Source: Tritrichomonas foetus (lineage: Eukaryota; Parabasalia; Tritrichomonadida; Tritrichomonadidae). Taken from it: 30,358 nt of DNA. Positions 1 to 9,667 of the stretch are shown here, one piece after another. The stretch is taken from the NCBI GenBank assembly GCA_001839685.1, contig MLAK01001155.1, forward strand, positions 1 through 30,358. Reading direction: 5' to 3'. Both the position numbers and the translations under genes were made by a program. Position 1 is the first letter of the stretch; every line of letters starts with the position of its first letter. The notes beneath the pieces were generated by a model. That model had not been told where the DNA came from. It ran no database searches and saw only the letters and a list, made by a program, of their open reading frames with translations.

Positions 1-15
1 GGTTTGGATGGACAT
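1..15 (-). CDS. Possible 5' end of a gene leaving the window (five codons)
   Basis: An ATG on the minus strand at 15-13 opens a frame reading M-S-I-Q-T before the window ends. The only support is context. A TCATA box matching the trichomonad initiator lies 20 nt upstream, and the next gene starts divergently at 286. Five codons cannot establish a gene, so this is only a flag for whoever holds the neighbouring sequence. Confidence 0.2.
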
Positions 16-32
16 TGTGGGTTAAAGTATGG

Positions 33-37
33 TATGA
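33..37 (-). promoter_or_regulatory. Candidate Inr (TCATA) for the edge gene
   Basis: The minus strand reads TCATA, matching the trichomonad initiator TCA(+1)YW. It would give a 20-nt 5' UTR to the ATG at 15, within the usual short range. The pentamer is common by chance in AT-rich DNA. Confidence 0.2.
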
Positions 38-285
38 TATTATTTTTTTCTGGTTGAACTAATTCGGTGAATGAGAAAAGTCGACTAAGAAAACTCATTT
101 ATGATAGAAATTTTTTATGACCATAAATTTTCAATGATGGGCAAAATTTGACCTTTAATAATGTCAGATTTGACATATACGAATCTGACAAACGAGGTGA
201 AAATAAGGAAGTTTGACTGTATTTCAACATATCACAAATTGTAAGATACTCATCAATTCCATTCCTACCAGAAAATAAAGAAACA

Positions 286-3200
286 ATGACTTCTCTAATT
301 AAACCCAACAAAATTTCAAATCAACTTGATCATACATATGCTTCTTTGAAACCCATTCTGAAAACCGATAAATTATATCAGATGCATTTTATTGAATTAC
401 CTAAACAATCATTCCACCATCATGATGATTTATTCGATATCAATTTGACTTTATCACAATTAGACTTACCTAAATCAACTCTTTTGCCTCGACCAAAAAT
501 ATCTTATCTTCATAATCAAGAAATCGACTCTGTTTCACATGAAATTCAGAGTTCTCTTAATTTAGAGCAAATATATTTTCAACAACCATCTCTACAACTA
601 AATGGAAACTATGGAAGCTATCGAAACATTATTTCAAATCAATTTATTGATATTGTTTGGAATACAAATGCTAATATAGATATATCTTCTTCTCATAGGA
701 AAGTAGTTTTATTAACTAAATTATTGTGTTCATATCAATCGCCAAATTCTGTTAACAATATTGCTCTACAAGAAGATACCAAAGTTAGGAATGATATGCA
801 TATTTCTGAAGTACCTAAAATAAAATTGTTAATACAAATTGAAAACCATAAAGCCCAAAAACTCACATCTCTTTTCAACTTTTGTATCAAAAAGAAGTTT
901 TGTGGTTTTCATGCTAACCATTCTGAAGAAAATGGAAGACAGAGTTCCAGTATTTCATCATATCCTATAGATGACAAATCTTTATTAAAATTAAGTCCCA
1001 AGCTATCAATGAACAACGTATTATTATACAATGTGCTACCACAACAATTATTGTTTTCAATGAACCATCTAGATTCAAAATTCATTAGTTTTCATCATAG
1101 CGAGTCACTCGATTTTAATAAATTCACAACTTTATCTTTTGATAATACACTAAGTTGTATCAGCTATCAACATAACAATATAAAATACATCAACTTTCTT
1201 AGAAATCTTCACATGAAATCTAGCAAATTCCAGCCTGCTGCCCTCTCTCAAGATGAAAATTTGATAAATATACAACATAGAAAAGAATTAAATATTCCAG
1301 AATTTAGATATCTATGTCATAAAGCTGAGAAATTAAATGAATTTGTTTTTATTGAAAAATTCAAGAAATCTACCACCAAAGATCATAATATCAATGAGCT
1401 TGATATAAATGAAATAATGAAGAAGTTACCTCTTAATTGCCTTCAACAAATATTTAATTCATTTTATAATATTTCTCATCACCATCAATATCCTAAAGAA
1501 TTAGTCTACAATGATCCAAATCTTGATCTCTCAGCTTTTGGTTATATTCAGAAAAATAAATTACCTGAAATTCATGATAATAATCATACACAGCATCAAT
1601 CAAACGATAAAGCTAACGAAATTAAAATAACTAAATACTTCGATTATCTTTCTTATCCCCCCATAAGAAGAATATTAAGCAAAATGATTTCTATACGTGC
1701 TTCAACACCGAAGCTTAAAGAGAAAATGAATATTCCGTTCATTAATACTTGCATTATTCCATCATTTAATATTGTTGAAAAGAGATTATCCTTAATAAAT
1801 AATTATAGTGGTCAGAAAAAGAATCAATATAGAAAACAACATAAAGAAAATATAAATATTGATGACTACATTATTAGTTTAACAACTCAAAATATTTCAT
1901 ATAAGCTTCATTTTCTTAATATTATGAATCCGAGAAATGATAGACAAAAAGATAATCATTCCTCAGCTAGTCCTCTTGTGAAAAATGAAATCATGTTTAA
2001 TAATATTCCTCAAATACCAAAATTGGATAATACCATACATAAGCTTGGATGTATAAATGAGTTTAACCATCATTTGAAGCATATTCAACATATTCATGAA
2101 AATAATCAAAATAACGAAGAAAACTTATTAACGGCACTTATATTTACTAAATTCGAAGAAATCACTAAATTCTACATCGATCGCATTTTTTACATCAATA
2201 ACTTTGGCAATACCTTTCATAACATATTCACGGATCTTTCAGAAAATGAAGAAATTAATCTTAATAATTTGAATTTAACCAAGATATGCCAAACTAAGTT
2301 TGTCTATAATTGTTTGGGCACAATTCCCAAACGATATCACAACCTTTGCATCTTTGATAAAAATTATAGAAAAGAGATTCCGAGAATGAAAAAGAAAGAT
2401 TTATCATTTGGTACTTATGCTTGTGAAAATGGACTATTAGGTTTCACTTTAAACTTTTCATATATTCAATTTAATAAATTGATAAAACCACTTATTAGTT
2501 ATTCAAACAAAGTACTTCACATTGATGATAACGAAGTTATAAATGAAGATTATAATTTAGATGGAATGAAATTACCAATCGAACTTGAAGTCAATAAGTC
2601 AGTTGTATCAATTATCAAATTCAATAAATTGACTAAGCTATATGCGAAACAGCTTTTACCTCAATCCATAAAAATTGAAAAGGATACAGGTGAGCTAGAT
2701 AGTGATAGTTTACCATCAGTTGAACTTATCAAATGTCAATATTTAGTCCCAAATAGAAAGACAATTTTAAATAATTATACTCAATCGATTCCTCAAAATA
2801 TATCGAATGCCATCGCTGTTCATGATATTGACGATGTGATTCCTCGATTTCATTGCCAAGTTAACATTAGTGAAATGAAATCAAATAAATTTGATCGTTA
2901 TCGTTATTTGAAGAATTTTGCTCCAAGCACAAACCAAATATCCAATCGAACGAAAGCTTATTCATGTAAAGATCGTGATCAACAGAATGAATACTTACCA
3001 TACTTTTCGTTTGATGATTTATTACCTATGAAAAATCTTACAGTTTTACCTATCAAATTATATTCCAAATCCAATAAATCGCCAATTAAATCAAGAGAAT
3101 TTTCTGGCAATCAAATTGATGAATACAAAATTCAAAATCAATTAAAGTGGAATATTACTTCAATTTCCACTACAAGGGTCAAGATTGCAAAATTGCAGAA

Positions 3201-6200
3201 TCTGAAGCCAAAAAACAACACATACAAAATAAATGATTATATTGACTTAAATAAAGAATATGATGAAGAATGCGATTATATTCTTGTACATTCAACCCTT
3301 TCTATCTCCAACTCATTCCATAATGATAATAATATCAAACTTAATAAACTGTTCGCTTTCTTACCAAATAAGGATAAGTCAAAATGCAACACTATAAATG
3401 ATAATTTTACGATATATAAAACTTTTAATAGCGCTTTTTCATTCCTACCAAAAGTTAATCTCAGCTTTCTTGAAGAATTAAATATTATTTATCATAGAGC
3501 CAAAACAATCAAATCAAAAGAACCAAACAAACTCGATATCAATTCTTCTCAACTTTTGGATAATTTTTTAAAGAAAGAAATTCCTCATTTAATAAATCAT
3601 TTAAATTTATCTCCTTGCACGTCAATTAAAACAAATAAATTCATATTCTCCAGTGAAAAATTACCATCAGCAAAATTACGCAATATTTCTTATTTATTAC
3701 CAAACAAGCAAAAATCTTTATTATTATATACCTCAACAGACTCTATCAAATCTCAAAAAGATATTGAAGATCTTCAACAGAAATTTATGTGTAATCTAAG
3801 TTATGATATTTTTTTCCAACCGAAAACAGTTTCATCAATAGAATTCTATTATCCTATTCACCAAAATAGGCTACATGAGATAAATAATGAAAATGTAATT
3901 CTGTGTGTTGATGTCAATGAACCATCGATTTATATACCGAAGAATAACAAAATGAAAGCTTTATATACTTTCCAATCATCAAATTTCCATGAGGAAGAAA
4001 GATCAAAGGATACTATTGATACTATTTACCATTATGGAAACATCTATGAAACTAAAACTCATTTATTTGATGATAATGTTTCCATTAATAATCAACACGT
4101 ATCTATTAATAATATAAATTTCCAAATAAACAATAGATTCGACAGTTTAAATAATATTAACAAATTCACAAAGTCAATTTTCTTGAATAAAATCACAAAT
4201 GAAAGTGAAAATGATTTGAATTTGACACCATTACCCAATTTGAACTATTCATTTGCTTTACATAACAAAGAGCGTCCACTCTTAGATTCATTTTTCCTTC
4301 CTGTAATATTGTCACCAACCAGTGTTGACGAACAGAGCACTTTTACAAATCTAGATAGTACAATTGATGAATTAATGTCAACTAAAAAAGCTTTCCTCAT
4401 TCCAAGGTATGTAAATAATATAGATTATCTAAATAATTATCATTTCTGGAATGATTCCCTGGAAATCTTAAAGGATATTAATCAATCAGATTTTGCCGAA
4501 TTAAAACACACCATATTCATTGATAAAGCAATTTTTAATAAGGTCACTAAGATTCTAATTTTATTAAGAAACTATTATTATGAAAAGCAATCAGTAAATA
4601 TAAACGGTTATCATCAAATTTCCAAACAAGAAAATCAAAGTAATTCTTTTAATGAAAATGATTTAATGCCTATGTTTGAATTCATTGATATACATGACAA
4701 TTTGAGCAAAGGCCTAGAATATGTTAATGTGTACAATACCACGAATAAAACTAACCAAGTTGCAATTGACGCACTTTTAAAGCCAAAAGAAAATCTTAAT
4801 GTTTCTAAAATCGTATATAGCAAAATAGTGAAAACTAAATTCATCTCCAATTTCCATGCTACACCATCGACATTTAAATCTCATATTTCTTCGCCAAATG
4901 ATTTAACATTTTGCTTTAATCTTAATTTTGATATTTTCTTCTCGAATAACAAGTTTAATATTCCAAATCCTATTACACTAGATCATCGAATAGATATATC
5001 AAGTTTTCATTTTCCTACAAAAGCTCCAGAAATTATTGTTATGAAGAAGTTTCACCAGATTCAAAAATTAGTTTCTTTCAATAAACCAGGAATTAAATTT
5101 GTAAACGAAACATTGTCAAAAATTGATTTAATTCATACAACTTCATCATTTTCTGATAACTGGCATTTATCAATCCAAAAATATCAACTTGTTGATCTGA
5201 ATAGCTATTTAAGTAAACGATTGCCACACTTTGGTTTTTCTCATAAAACTAACGAAGCTGGTAAAGACAAAATAGATAGTATAATATTCAATCCCAAAAT
5301 TACTTTTAGTGATAGCATTGTTGTATCTAATCAAATAAATCAAACCAAGTATATTTCCAATTTCCAATATAATGATTCAATAATTACGCCAAAAGAAAAC
5401 ATATCTAATTCAACTCATGAAATGTTTTGCTTTGATTTGAATTTTGATCTTATTTTATCTACTTTTAAGATTCGAATTCCAGATTCAATCGAACTAAATC
5501 ACGAGATAAATGCCAATGATTTTCTTTTTACTCCCAAGCCCCCACAAATTAATTTTGTTAAGAAATCGAATAAGATGAACAACCTGATTTCTTTCACTAA
5601 GACAGAAACAAAATTAAATAAAGAAATATATGATGAAGAAGCATTATCACGCATTCAATTTTTCGACGAAACTTCGTTAATTCCTGATATCACAAGTGAA
5701 TACAGAGTCGAAGTTAAAATGAATTCATTATTTTATTTAATGAATGTTCGTCGCCATAAAATGCCAGAACTATACGATAAAGACAGAATTAACTCTGAAG
5801 TTTTGGCACAAATCGATGACTCCCTTTTTGGGTTTATTAAAAAAGCAATTACCACAAAAAATTTCACAACTTCGTCTGATGAAGGACCAAATTATATTTT
5901 TACTTCATCTGAACCAGAAATGCCAATTCGAAGCCCCAGATCAAGACGCAGACCATTTAATCCAACTGACAAAGTGAATAATCAGCAATTTGTTAAAGTC
6001 ATTGATCTTTTAAAGAATAAAACACAATCTTCAACAGATGCATCAGATGCATCACTTTTTGATAACTCCAGTGAAGGTTCACAATCACCAAGATCAAAGA
6101 AAAAACAATCACCTGCTTTTAATATTCATAGAAGGAACAGTAGCCATAGTTTACAGAGTGATTCTGTTCCATTTGATGAAGAGGAAGACGGATTTTACTA

Positions 6201-6201
6201 G
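286..6201 (+). CDS. Giant diverged-repeat protein, 1971 aa, function unknown
   Basis: This is an uninterrupted 1971-codon frame that I do not recognise as a known family. It has no signal peptide or membrane segment and is rich in Asn, Ile, Lys, Ser and Leu. The body looks like an array of badly eroded repeats. Short units of the form P-x-I/F followed about 12-15 residues later by K-L-x-x-F recur near residues 175, 336, 1579 and 1751. Two long copies (about 84-86 residues, near 1515-1598 and 1685-1770) are clearly related. A second pair starting LPS, with a shared Y-L-x-P-N, lies near 809 and 1126. The last 90 residues differ: Ser-rich and basic, with two SPRS motifs (about 1884 and 1936), RRNSS, and an acidic EEEDGFY end, which suggests a phosphorylated tail. 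The ATG at 286 is the first in frame; a TCACA box lies 52 nt upstream. The stop is TAG. A structural or scaffold role is a guess from architecture. Confidence 0.85.
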   Translation: MTSLIKPNKISNQLDHTYASLKPILKTDKLYQMHFIELPKQSFHHHDDLFDINLTLSQLDLPKSTLLPRPKISYLHNQEIDSVSHEIQSSLNLEQIYFQQPSLQLNGNYGSYRNIISNQFIDIVWNTNANIDISSSHRKVVLLTKLLCSYQSPNSVNNIALQEDTKVRNDMHISEVPKIKLLIQIENHKAQKLTSLFNFCIKKKFCGFHANHSEENGRQSSSISSYPIDDKSLLKLSPKLSMNNVLLYNVLPQQLLFSMNHLDSKFISFHHSESLDFNKFTTLSFDNTLSCISYQHNNIKYINFLRNLHMKSSKFQPAALSQDENLINIQHRKELNIPEFRYLCHKAEKLNEFVFIEKFKKSTTKDHNINELDINEIMKKLPLNCLQQIFNSFYNISHHHQYPKELVYNDPNLDLSAFGYIQKNKLPEIHDNNHTQHQSNDKANEIKITKYFDYLSYPPIRRILSKMISIRASTPKLKEKMNIPFINTCIIPSFNIVEKRLSLINNYSGQKKNQYRKQHKENINIDDYIISLTTQNISYKLHFLNIMNPRNDRQKDNHSSASPLVKNEIMFNNIPQIPKLDNTIHKLGCINEFNHHLKHIQHIHENNQNNEENLLTALIFTKFEEITKFYIDRIFYINNFGNTFHNIFTDLSENEEINLNNLNLTKICQTKFVYNCLGTIPKRYHNLCIFDKNYRKEIPRMKKKDLSFGTYACENGLLGFTLNFSYIQFNKLIKPLISYSNKVLHIDDNEVINEDYNLDGMKLPIELEVNKSVVSIIKFNKLTKLYAKQLLPQSIKIEKDTGELDSDSLPSVELIKCQYLVPNRKTILNNYTQSIPQNISNAIAVHDIDDVIPRFHCQVNISEMKSNKFDRYRYLKNFAPSTNQISNRTKAYSCKDRDQQNEYLPYFSFDDLLPMKNLTVLPIKLYSKSNKSPIKSREFSGNQIDEYKIQNQLKWNITSISTTRVKIAKLQNLKPKNNTYKINDYIDLNKEYDEECDYILVHSTLSISNSFHNDNNIKLNKLFAFLPNKDKSKCNTINDNFTIYKTFNSAFSFLPKVNLSFLEELNIIYHRAKTIKSKEPNKLDINSSQLLDNFLKKEIPHLINHLNLSPCTSIKTNKFIFSSEKLPSAKLRNISYLLPNKQKSLLLYTSTDSIKSQKDIEDLQQKFMCNLSYDIFFQPKTVSSIEFYYPIHQNRLHEINNENVILCVDVNEPSIYIPKNNKMKALYTFQSSNFHEEERSKDTIDTIYHYGNIYETKTHLFDDNVSINNQHVSINNINFQINNRFDSLNNINKFTKSIFLNKITNESENDLNLTPLPNLNYSFALHNKERPLLDSFFLPVILSPTSVDEQSTFTNLDSTIDELMSTKKAFLIPRYVNNIDYLNNYHFWNDSLEILKDINQSDFAELKHTIFIDKAIFNKVTKILILLRNYYYEKQSVNINGYHQISKQENQSNSFNENDLMPMFEFIDIHDNLSKGLEYVNVYNTTNKTNQVAIDALLKPKENLNVSKIVYSKIVKTKFISNFHATPSTFKSHISSPNDLTFCFNLNFDIFFSNNKFNIPNPITLDHRIDISSFHFPTKAPEIIVMKKFHQIQKLVSFNKPGIKFVNETLSKIDLIHTTSSFSDNWHLSIQKYQLVDLNSYLSKRLPHFGFSHKTNEAGKDKIDSIIFNPKITFSDSIVVSNQINQTKYISNFQYNDSIITPKENISNSTHEMFCFDLNFDLILSTFKIRIPDSIELNHEINANDFLFTPKPPQINFVKKSNKMNNLISFTKTETKLNKEIYDEEALSRIQFFDETSLIPDITSEYRVEVKMNSLFYLMNVRRHKMPELYDKDRINSEVLAQIDDSLFGFIKKAITTKNFTTSSDEGPNYIFTSSEPEMPIRSPRSRRRPFNPTDKVNNQQFVKVIDLLKNKTQSSTDASDASLFDNSSEGSQSPRSKKKQSPAFNIHRRNSSHSLQSDSVPFDEEEDGFY
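4828..5079 (+). repeat. Internal protein repeat, copy A (giant protein)
   Basis: This codes for about 84 residues (from 1515) matching copy B 170 residues downstream. Shared landmarks in order are T-K-[FY]-I-S-N-F, F-C-F-[ND]-L-N-F-D, I-P-[ND], a K-[AP]-P-[EQ]-I block and L-[VI]-S-F. The relation is visible in protein but weak in DNA, so the duplication is old. Confidence 0.75.
5338..5595 (+). repeat. Internal protein repeat, copy B (giant protein)
   Basis: This is the partner of the 4828-5079 copy, about 86 residues from residue 1685. It keeps the FCFDLNFD core and the PPQINF...LISF end. The pair shows that at least part of the long protein grew by tandem duplication. Confidence 0.75.
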
Positions 6202-6499
6202 CCTTTTCATCGAGTGTTTGTACTCATGTTTGTATATAAAATATGTATGTAAAACTTTTTCATATTTTTTTTCTTTTTGATGTAATAATTATATCTAATG
6301 GCATGACATCTATTTAAAGAGATTTTAAAATCATCTGATCCAAATCAAACCACAGAAAATGATGATTCTATATTGAAAAAAGAGATGGAAAGATACAGAA
6401 CATTTATCAATTGAATGTTTTTTAGACAAAATATTTCTTTTACATCACATGTCGATAAGATTTTTTTATTAAACGTACACATAAACATTATAAAACAAA

Positions 6500-8518
6500 A
6501 TGAGTCTTCCTGGGACGCTGAAAGAGAAGAAAGATCAGCTCCTTCAACTCTTCCATCGATTAATGAAATACACCACAATTATCGAAACAGAACAAAGGCT
6601 TGATCCAAATATCGAAAACGTTTTAAATAATAATCCACCTGAGTGGATAACAAATTCAATTATTTTCAGTCCGTTGATTGTTGCATTCGATGAAGAATTA
6701 GAAGCGCTTTCAGATTCAATCCAAAAGAAACAAAACCAATTGAAAAAACTCTTAACACAAAAAAAGAGAACAGAGCAGAGAAAAACCCAACTTCCGAAAG
6801 AAGAAACAGTAGAAATGCTTAAAGAGGGAATTCGAGCACTTGAAGACGATATTCGGAATTTATCATTATCTTCAACATCTGAATCAACAGGAGCAAATTA
6901 TCAAATGCTCAATGAATGTGATACTGTTTATGCTCAATGCCAGCAAAATTATAACGATTTAAATCAAGAAATTCAAGAAATTTATGATTCTTATCAAGAA
7001 TGTCAAGATGAATATAATAAAACAAACGATACGAAAAAGATGTTTTCTGCACAATTAGATCAATCAATTAAAACAATGCAGAATTACAAAAAGATACTCA
7101 ACCAATTAAAAGCAACAGCTGCAGATTTGAACAGAAACAGACAGCAACTTTATAAGCGTGGACAAGATTTGGCTGCTCTTATTACACAGTTGCAACTCAC
7201 CAAAACAAACAACGAAAAAGAAATACGAAAGCTTGAAGAACAATATTCAGATCATCAACAACTTGTTGTTTCTTATAAAATGCTTGAAGATAGGATTAAA
7301 GAACAAGGAAAACAACAAGAAGTTGCTCTTAATAAAATGGTTGATGCTGTTGAATTAACTGAAGAAGCAGCTGCAGAATCACAAAAGAACAGAATGACAA
7401 GAGATAATTATGCAGAAGAATTAAAACGAATTAAAGATCTAATTACATCATCCACTAAACAATTTAATATTGCTTTTGGTGAACATGAAAAATCTGTTCG
7501 GAAACAATTTGATTCTGCATTAGAATCGATTAAAGAGAGATCAGCTGTTTTAGAGTCTGATAATTCACAACTTGCACATGAGAAAGAATCATTACAAAGA
7601 CAACTCGACACATCTTCTCAAGAAAATTCTATTTTAAAAGCTGCTAAAAGTGATAATGGATTTTCACTTTTTATTGAAAGAATGTCAGCTCTTAAAGCTG
7701 AAATAGAAGCAGCATACGGTAAAAAGGAGCAACTAACAGCATCAAATGAAAAAACACAAGATAATATCGATGATATTAAAGCTAAACTTTTAACAAATGC
7801 TACAAATACTCGAAATGATACCCTTGAGTTAACACAACGTGCTCAAAAAGTAGAAATGGAATTAGAAATGCATAAATCAACATGCAAAGAAATAATGGAA
7901 AAGAACGCCAAACTTATAGCTGAAAACCAGAAAATTAGAAACGAAATCATTCAAGTTCAACGAACTACTTCAAATGAAGCACAAAACCAACTTAATGATA
8001 AAGATAACGAACTTGCTGAAGTTAAAATCCAATATGAAGCCACACAGAAAGCAAACACCAAATCAATCACAGAAATGCAACAAGCAGTTCTTGCTTTCAA
8101 GCAACATGCAGATAAATGGAAATGTAAGGCGCAATCTATTGGTCTTGAAGCAAGTGATGCTAAACAAAATGCAGAAAATCAACAACAACAATTAATTGAT
8201 CAAATTAATGGCTTAGAAGGAGATTTAGCAGAAAGGAAACAACTTAAGGCTAAACTTGATTTAATGCTTCAACAAATGGACCAGCAAATTAAATCATTAA
8301 AGCAACAGATCTCAAACGCAGAGAAAAAGCAGAGGCAACAAGCGGCAAATATTCAACAAACACTTACAACTAAAAACTCAATTGTGACAGATATTAATAA
8401 AAATAAAGCGGTTCTTGACAAACTTCATGTTCAAGTTAAAAGAGAGCAGAGAGTCATGGATTCGGTTAATTTTGTTTCTAATAGAAGGGATTCTGATTTT
8501 TCTGACGATATTATCTAA
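6500..8518 (+). CDS. Long coiled-coil protein, 672 aa
   Basis: A 672-residue protein. The first 70 residues look globular, with Pro and aromatic residues (motif NNPPEWITNS near 48). From about residue 70 to 655 the sequence is almost pure heptad-like coiled coil, rich in Glu, Lys, Gln, Asn and Ala with hardly any Pro or Gly. It ends in a short charged tail (RRDSDFSDDII). There is no membrane segment. The family is not recognisable because coiled coils match each other by composition. The start is the first ATG of the frame; a TCACA Inr-like box (6445-6449) lies 53 nt upstream. A run containing AATAAA follows the TAA stop by about 30 nt. It lies 298 bp behind the giant protein on the same strand, but trichomonad genes are transcribed singly. 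A cytoskeletal role is likely but inferred. Confidence 0.85.
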   Translation: MSLPGTLKEKKDQLLQLFHRLMKYTTIIETEQRLDPNIENVLNNNPPEWITNSIIFSPLIVAFDEELEALSDSIQKKQNQLKKLLTQKKRTEQRKTQLPKEETVEMLKEGIRALEDDIRNLSLSSTSESTGANYQMLNECDTVYAQCQQNYNDLNQEIQEIYDSYQECQDEYNKTNDTKKMFSAQLDQSIKTMQNYKKILNQLKATAADLNRNRQQLYKRGQDLAALITQLQLTKTNNEKEIRKLEEQYSDHQQLVVSYKMLEDRIKEQGKQQEVALNKMVDAVELTEEAAAESQKNRMTRDNYAEELKRIKDLITSSTKQFNIAFGEHEKSVRKQFDSALESIKERSAVLESDNSQLAHEKESLQRQLDTSSQENSILKAAKSDNGFSLFIERMSALKAEIEAAYGKKEQLTASNEKTQDNIDDIKAKLLTNATNTRNDTLELTQRAQKVEMELEMHKSTCKEIMEKNAKLIAENQKIRNEIIQVQRTTSNEAQNQLNDKDNELAEVKIQYEATQKANTKSITEMQQAVLAFKQHADKWKCKAQSIGLEASDAKQNAENQQQQLIDQINGLEGDLAERKQLKAKLDLMLQQMDQQIKSLKQQISNAEKKQRQQAANIQQTLTTKNSIVTDINKNKAVLDKLHVQVKREQRVMDSVNFVSNRRDSDFSDDII

Positions 8519-8826
8519 GTATTATATATAAGTATGTCGCATTTTCTGTAATAAATAGTCTAAATATATACTTTTGTGCTTTCCCTTCAGCTTTTTTCAA
8601 TTTATTCATTCGATTTATCATTTAGAATTGTTAAACAAAACTTTATTCAATCACACTAAAGTGATTCTGTGATAATAATTAACTATCTTGATCATGGTCA
8701 AAATATTATAACATATTAAATACATTAGTCTTAATAAAAATTTACAGAATAAATAATTTATTATGATAACAATATATTTTATTAAACAAATAAAAGATGG
8801 CAAATAAATTAATTAATTGGAAATAA
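8519..8826. other. Intergenic, converging 3' ends
   Basis: AT-rich spacer between the coiled-coil gene (+) and the DPY-30 gene (-), which converge here. AATAAA-like strings near 8550 fit 3'-end processing of the left gene. I see no gene. Confidence 0.6.
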
Positions 8827-9153
8827 TCATTCAATTTGATCAATATTCAGAGCCACTTTTGGATCAGGATGGTTAGGATCATTCTTGATTAAAAATAATG
8901 CGAGACTTTCAACTGGATCTTCTGGTCTTTCTTTGCTCAGCCATGATAATCCTTCGAGGAGAATTGGAAAAACTGTCGCCTGGAAATAATCTTGGCTTGG
9001 ATAACCACGAATTGGTAATATATCGTTTAATTTCTGTGAATAATTTTCAAGACGCTCGTTATCGACAAGAGGGTTTGCGGAATTCTCTGATGTGGTTTTA
9101 TTTGCTGGGATTTCAATCGAATTTTGTGTTGGATTGGAAGATTTTCCCTCCAT
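8827..9153 (-). CDS. DPY-30-motif protein, 108 aa
   Basis: Residues 56-94 match the DPY-30/RIIa-like dimerisation motif: YFQAT, then VFPILLEGLSWLSKERPEDP, then V-E-S-L-A-x-F-L-I-K-N. This X-type helical dimer docks amphipathic helices. It is found in the DPY30 subunit of SET1/MLL (COMPASS) histone H3K4 methyltransferases and in flagellar proteins such as radial-spoke and adenylate-kinase subunits. The first 50 residues are a disordered Asn/Ser-rich lead. The length is close to DPY30 itself (about 100 aa), which favours the stand-alone COMPASS-type subunit, but a ciliary role cannot be excluded. I start at the ATG 9153-9151; the frame is open further up only to a TTG at 9198, which lies upstream of a good Inr and is rejected. 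It is divergent from the small gene at 9317. Confidence 0.85.
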   Translation of the reverse strand: MEGKSSNPTQNSIEIPANKTTSENSANPLVDNERLENYSQKLNDILPIRGYPSQDYFQATVFPILLEGLSWLSKERPEDPVESLALFLIKNDPNHPDPKVALNIDQIE

Positions 9154-9173
9154 ATTAGAAATAAAGCATTGAA

Positions 9174-9178
9174 TATGA
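9174..9178 (-). promoter_or_regulatory. Inr (TCATA) of the DPY-30 gene
   Basis: The minus strand reads TCATA, matching TCA(+1)YW. It places transcription start 23 nt before the ATG at 9153. This supports 9153 rather than any more upstream start. Confidence 0.4.
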
Positions 9179-9316
9179 TATTGTTCGGTTATGGTCAATT
9201 ATTGGTCGATACATACCAAGATAACTCCAACTTTTTACATATTTATTTGTTCATATATCATTTAATATTTCAGATATCATGACCATATATGTATTGAAAA
9301 GATAATTTTTGAAATA

Positions 9317-9667
9317 ATGAGTCAAAACAAGCATTTACCAATATGTCCTGAAATAGATCGTATTGATTCCAATATCCATAAATATTTTCAAGCTTTCCAA
9401 CTTGAGGAAAGTGATCAAGACACAAAAATAATATTTGATCAAGATGTTTTAACAGAAGTTCTTAAAGTACAAGAATTGATTGATCATAATATTGAGATTG
9501 AAAAAATTAGAAAAGATAAAGAAAGTCAAAAAAGATCAATTGCCAGTATTGATAATCAAATTCAAAACGAAAGACATAACAACGAGCTTTTACAAAATGA
9601 AAAGAACAAACTCAGGAGAGACATTGTTAGTGATTTAGAGGCTCTATCAGATCTCTATAAAGCCTGA
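9317..9667 (+). CDS. Small coiled-coil protein, 116 aa
   Basis: A 116-residue frame with ATG at 9317. Residues 1-45 are mixed and acidic. Residues 50-110 are Lys/Glu/Asn/Gln-rich with leucines and isoleucines at heptad spacing, so probably one coiled coil. The family is unrecognised. It sits head-to-head with the DPY-30 gene, 163 bp between the two ATGs, so the two share a promoter region. Inr-like TCATA/TCATT boxes occur at 9251-9262, about 57-64 nt upstream. The coding look (steady codon use, no low-complexity run) and the compact divergent layout make it a likely real gene. Confidence 0.65.
   Translation: MSQNKHLPICPEIDRIDSNIHKYFQAFQLEESDQDTKIIFDQDVLTEVLKVQELIDHNIEIEKIRKDKESQKRSIASIDNQIQNERHNNELLQNEKNKLRRDIVSDLEALSDLYKA

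Noticed and set aside
286..8518. Giant protein and coiled-coil protein as an operon
   Set aside because: There is a 298-bp gap with its own 3' signals and Inr-like box, and trichomonads transcribe genes singly.
9154..9198. Longer start for the DPY-30 protein (15 extra residues)
   Set aside because: The upstream start would be TTG (plus-strand CAA at 9196-9198), not ATG, and it lies before the TCATA initiator; 9153 is the first ATG.
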